From Tupaia tana (Eukaryota; Chordata; Mammalia; Scandentia; Tupaiidae), in the NCBI GenBank assembly GCA_026018925.1, contig JAKSZU010000018.1, positions 30,628,452 to 30,692,451 of the forward strand: 64,000 nt of DNA, in the 5' to 3' direction. The position numbers and the translations under genes are program-made. Below are positions 60,546 through 64,000 of the stretch, piece after piece; position 1 is the first letter of the stretch; the number at the start of each line of letters is the position of its first letter. Under the pieces are notes generated by a model. It had not been told where the DNA came from and made no database searches. It saw only the letters and a program-made list of their open reading frames with translations.

Positions 60546-61106
60546 AACATGGAAGTACCCTTCCATATTTTGTGACTTCATGGAAATCCTTCTGAAGATT
60601 CACCTTAATGTCTGATGTTTACTTCTGATGTTTTGTATATACTGTATTAGATTAAAGAGTTTCTCCCCTACTCCTACTTTGCTAAGAGTAATTTTAGTAT
60701 AGTAAATGGCTAAATTTTATCACTTTGACTGCATCTCTTAGGACCATCATATTATTTCTTCCTTTAATATTTTTGTATGGGCAACTAACTATATGAGGTT
60801 TTTTTTTGTTCTTCTTTTGCTTTGTTTTAAATGTGGAACTACCTTGGCATCCTAGGATAAACCCACCTAACCATTTTGTACTCATTGGTACCCTGCTGTG
60901 TTTTTGCTTAACATTATTTAGAAATGTCCCACTTATATTCATAGATGAGGCTATACTAGCATACTCTATTGATTTTTTGTACTGTTTATTGGCATCAAGT
61001 ACGCACTATGACTGCTTCTTCTAATAGTCAGCATTATTGCGTACTTACTACTGTCAGGGGCTTTGCAGATAGTCCCTTATTGACTCCTTACACTGAACTT
61101 ACAAGG
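60546..61106. other. No feature recognised
   Basis: AT-rich; 60690-60990 has a faint antisense-L1 texture that I cannot confirm. Confidence 0.4.
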
Positions 61107-61108
61107 TA

Positions 61109-61275
61109 CAGTGGTTCTCCTTTATTTGCAGTTTTGCTTTCTGCAGTTTTAGTTACTTGTGGTCTGAAAATATAAAATGAGAAATTCTAGAAATAAACAA
61201 CTCATGCATTTTAAATAACTTTTATTTAAATAATATCAATATATGTCATAGTTGTTCTAATTTTATTATTAGCTA

Positions 61276-61325
<50 letters not shown>

Positions 61326-61753
61326 AGAGGTTTTTGCTACAGGGCGCATGTGCTTGCCAGAGAGACAGAGAAAGACAGAGAGACAGAAAGCGAGAAATCA
61401 TTGTGGGGATGGCCACGCCGCAACCCTTTCTCCTCCATTCTCCTCTCGGGATCTTGGGCATGCACGCACACATGCCTGGAGTGAGTTTAAGCCACGGGGT
61501 CCAGGACTTGAACCACAGTCGACTACATGAGAGTTCAGTGACATAGCCATTACACTCACTGCTGGTCCCTAGCTATCATTTTTAATATCTTACTTTGCCT
61601 AATTTATAAATTAAACTTTACCACAGGAATATCTATATATAAAGAATATATGTATATATATATTTAAGTGTTTGATACTGTTGGTGGTTTCAGGCATGTA
61701 CTAGGGTTGGGAAGTCTTGAAACACGTATCTCACAGATAAAAGAGGACTACTG
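61109..61753 (+). mobile_element. Tigger1/MER2-like DNA transposon fossil
   Basis: TA at both ends. Left part cagtggttctcctttatttg and atgagaaattctagaaataa; right part cctaatttataaattaaact and aaagaggactactg. The transposase part is absent. Interrupted by a SINE-A. Confidence 0.85.
61278..61568 (-). mobile_element. SINE-A, young, with T47 tail
   Basis: Uninterrupted T run 61278-61324, then body and head ending ctgctggtccct. Duplication tagctatc at both ends. The C/G centre is reduced to attgtggggatgg. The long pure tail suggests recent insertion. Confidence 0.96.
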
Positions 61754-61759
61754 TAGATT

Positions 61760-62285
61760 ATTTTCTTATCCCCATTGTATAAAGGAAACTGAGATACAGA
61801 GTAGGGTAGGGAATTTGCCCAATGATGGCCCTCCATTTTGGACCAAAAGGTAGACTAGATATCTGGATCCCAATACAAAGCATTTAATATGTTGAATAAA
61901 GCATTTTTAAAATGTTCTAATTTTTGAACTGCAAATCTGAGAAGAAAGCAGAAGGATGCCTCAGAATCACTTATTTTCACTCTGGCTTCAATTTTAATAG
62001 ACCCTTAATAGGGAATCACATGACAAAACTGAGGTCCCAAACAAGGTGAGAAGTTAGATAAAAGAGCTCCAGAATAACTCTAGGACCCTAAAACGTGGCA
62101 TATACAATGATTACATTGGAAACAAACTACCTCTCTTACACTCTCAAGGTAGGCAGAAAAGATATTGCCTGTGTTAACTCTGGTTCATGGTGAGTAGGTT
62201 AGGGGATGACTGGGGAGTAAGCAGAGGGAAGGTCCAGGATTGGTATTGCTGTATCCTACAGGTTGGGAAAGAACACTTTAAGAAA
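61760..62285. other. No feature recognised
   Basis: Unique-looking sequence; nothing identified. Confidence 0.45.
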
Positions 62286-62289
62286 TAAG

Positions 62290-62715
62290 TATTTTCACTG
62301 TTTTTCAGTTATAAATCCTTTTAAAATTGACACATAGTAATCGTTATATATAGGGGGCATGATATGATTTTTCAGTACGTGAATAGAACGTGTACTGATC
62401 AAATCAGGGTGATCAGCATATTCATTATCTTGGTCATTTATCATTACTTTGTGTTGAGAACATTCAAAAACTTCCTTCAGTTATTTTTAAATATATAGTA
62501 AGTTATTGTTACCTATAGTTATCCTACTGTGCTATAGAACATAGAACTTATTCCTCTTATTTAACTGTAATTTTGTATTTTTTACTAACATTTCCTTATC
62601 CTTTTTTCTCCCCTACTTTTCCTATCTTTTAGTAACCACTATCCTACTCTTTACTTAGATGAGGACAATTTAAAAAATAAATCCCATCCTAAATTTCCTC
62701 TTTAAATCTTACCTA
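62290..62715 (-). mobile_element. L1 3' UTR (L1MA/L1P-like), antisense
   Basis: gatcaaatcagggtgatcag, tttgtgttgagaacattcaa, ctactgtgctatagaacata and tagtaaccactatcctactc are characteristic. Confidence 0.75.
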
Positions 62716-62732
62716 TATAAAAGTGCGATTTT

Positions 62733-62982
62733 GGGACCAGCAGTTTGCGTAATGGCTATATCACTGGACTCCCATGTAGTCGACTGCGGTTTGAGTCCTG
62801 GACCCGGTGGCTTAAACTCACGCCCGATGCATGTGCGTGTGTGCCCAAGATCCTGAGAGGAGTATGGAGGAGAAGGGACTGTGGCATGGCCATCCCCCCT
62901 GGGGGTTGATTTCTTGCTTTCTGTCTCTCTGTCTCTCTCTGTCTTTCTGGCGAGTGCATGTGCCCTATAGCAAAAACCTCTC

Positions 62983-63014
<32 letters not shown>
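62733..63014 (+). mobile_element. SINE-A, young
   Basis: Complete head gggaccagcagtttgcgtaa, body with ccccccctggggg-like centre, pyrimidine part, pure A tail of about 32 at 62983-63014. Duplication aaagtgcgatttt / aaagtacaatttt. Confidence 0.97.
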
Positions 63015-63017
<3 letters not shown>

Positions 63018-64000
63018 CAATTTTAATTTCCAAACATGGTAGTGGGTGGTATTTTTACTCTCTTTTCTTGTTGATTCTAATTTAATTACATTGTGATTAG
63101 TATATGCAAACTGTAATGCTATTGGTTTTTAAATTTTGCTGAGATTTTGTGACTTAATGATTTATTTTTCTAAGTATGCCACATATGCATAAAAAGAGTA
63201 TATTATTTATTTTTTGGATGTAGTGTTCTCTTAATGTATATGTCCAACAGATCATGTTTGTTAGTTGTGATGTCTATCTGATTTATTTATCAGTGTCTGA
63301 GAGAGTTGTGTTAAAAATCTTCCACCATAAATATGAATTTATTTAATTTTCTTTGTAATTCTATCAGTTTTTCATTTATACTTGCCTAACCTGTATAGTA
63401 GATGCATACAAGTTCATGATGATTACATTTTCTTAAAACATTTAAAAAATAATTTTTTAGAGAGTTTTTTTTATATAGAGTGCATTCACTCCCTGGAGAG
63501 ATAGAAACAGAGAGACAGAAAGTAAGAAATCACCTCTCAGGGGGATGGCCACACTACAATCACTTCTTCATTCTTTTCTTAGCAATTTGGACATGCATAC
63601 ACACATGCCCAGTGAGTTTCAAGCTGCCAGGTCTGGGACTCGAACCACAGTTGACTACATAGGAGTAAAGCGGTGTAACCATTATGTCATCTGCTGATTC
63701 CTTAAAAAATAATTTTAGGATGAAGCTTTTTATCTCTGTTAATGCTTTTAGCCCTAAATTTCATTATATCTGCTGCTAATGTTGTTTGCTAGAATTCTTT
63801 TGGTTAGTATTTGCCTGGTCTATCTTTTTCATCTTTTTATTTTCAGCCTTTTCATATTTGTCTTAGGTGTGTCTCTTGAAAGTAGCTTGTTGCTGACATT
63901 TACTTCTTTATTCACAGAAACAGTAACTTTCTTGAATAACTGAGTTTAATATCTTTCCATGATTATGATTAATGACGTAGTTGGACTTACTTCTACCATC
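63018..64000 (-). mobile_element. L1M ORF2 region, antisense, runs off the window
   Basis: Antisense ORF2 signature throughout: ggatgtagtgttctcttaat, gttaaaaatcttccaccata, gtgtctcttgaaagtagctt, ttggacttacttctaccatc at the very edge. It may be the same minus-strand L1 whose 3' UTR lies at 62290-62715. Confidence 0.8.
63458..63701 (-). mobile_element. SINE-A inside L1M
   Basis: T-rich tail, body with ctctcagggggatggcc, head ending tctgctgattcc. Duplication taaaaaataatttt at 63442 and 63703. Confidence 0.93.

Noticed and set aside
62733..62820. tRNA genes suggested by A- and B-box-like sequences
   Set aside because: They are the heads of SINEs, always followed by the SINE body and an A tail, and do not fold into a complete tRNA with a CCA-ready end.

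Overview
This 64 kb window comes from the nuclear genome of a placental mammal. Its left edge carries the promoter, 5' leader and first coding exon of GNAO1 (G-protein subunit alpha-o), read on the minus strand. The first 40 residues match GNAO1 exactly, not the GNAI paralogues. The exon stops at a consensus splice donor after the first base of codon 40, as is typical of this gene family. Eutherian-wide fossils (MER5A-like, Tigger-like, MIR, L2, MaLR-like LTR, degenerate L1M) support a eutherian host. A large, young tRNA-derived SINE family and an unusual L1 derivative should be diagnostic of the order, but I could not name the order by eye.

Layout. 1-999 is the start of GNAO1 intron 1. 1000-1117 is coding exon 1, and 1118 to about 2800 is a CpG island with 5' leader and core promoter (CRE, GC boxes, GGA/GGC and GA tracts, two tiny upstream ORFs). 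From about 2.8 kb to the right edge I find no protein-coding exon of a host gene. In human the region upstream of GNAO1 (towards CES5A) is also gene-poor. The rest is intergenic DNA built from layers of mobile elements. The oldest layer is MIR/L2, MER5-like, Tigger-like, L1M and MaLR-like sequence. The next is Tc1/mariner-like MITEs and older SINEs. The youngest is about 30 copies of a 250-290 bp SINE (called SINE-A here), plus shorter (SINE-B) and older (SINE-C) relatives.

The main finding is a complete, apparently young half-L1 (HAL1-like) element at 14603-16910. It has two 5' monomers of 125 bp spacing, an intact 333-codon ORF1, no ORF2, a G-rich 3' UTR that looks dimeric, an A-rich tail and a target-site duplication. 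A second, 5'-truncated copy at 23900-25044 (minus) has the same 3' UTR and ends in a 16-bp-stem hairpin that looks like a twin-priming inversion. It shares its target-site repeat with an adjacent SINE. An RPL6 processed pseudogene lies at 22462-23378 (minus).

Other structures of interest are an 86-bp uninterrupted alternating purine-pyrimidine palindrome, a headless SINE, an unclassified 190-bp retroposon with a perfect 14-bp duplication, a 111-bp local duplication, and an exon-like block with good splice sites about 2.7 kb upstream of the GNAO1 start codon on the opposite strand.
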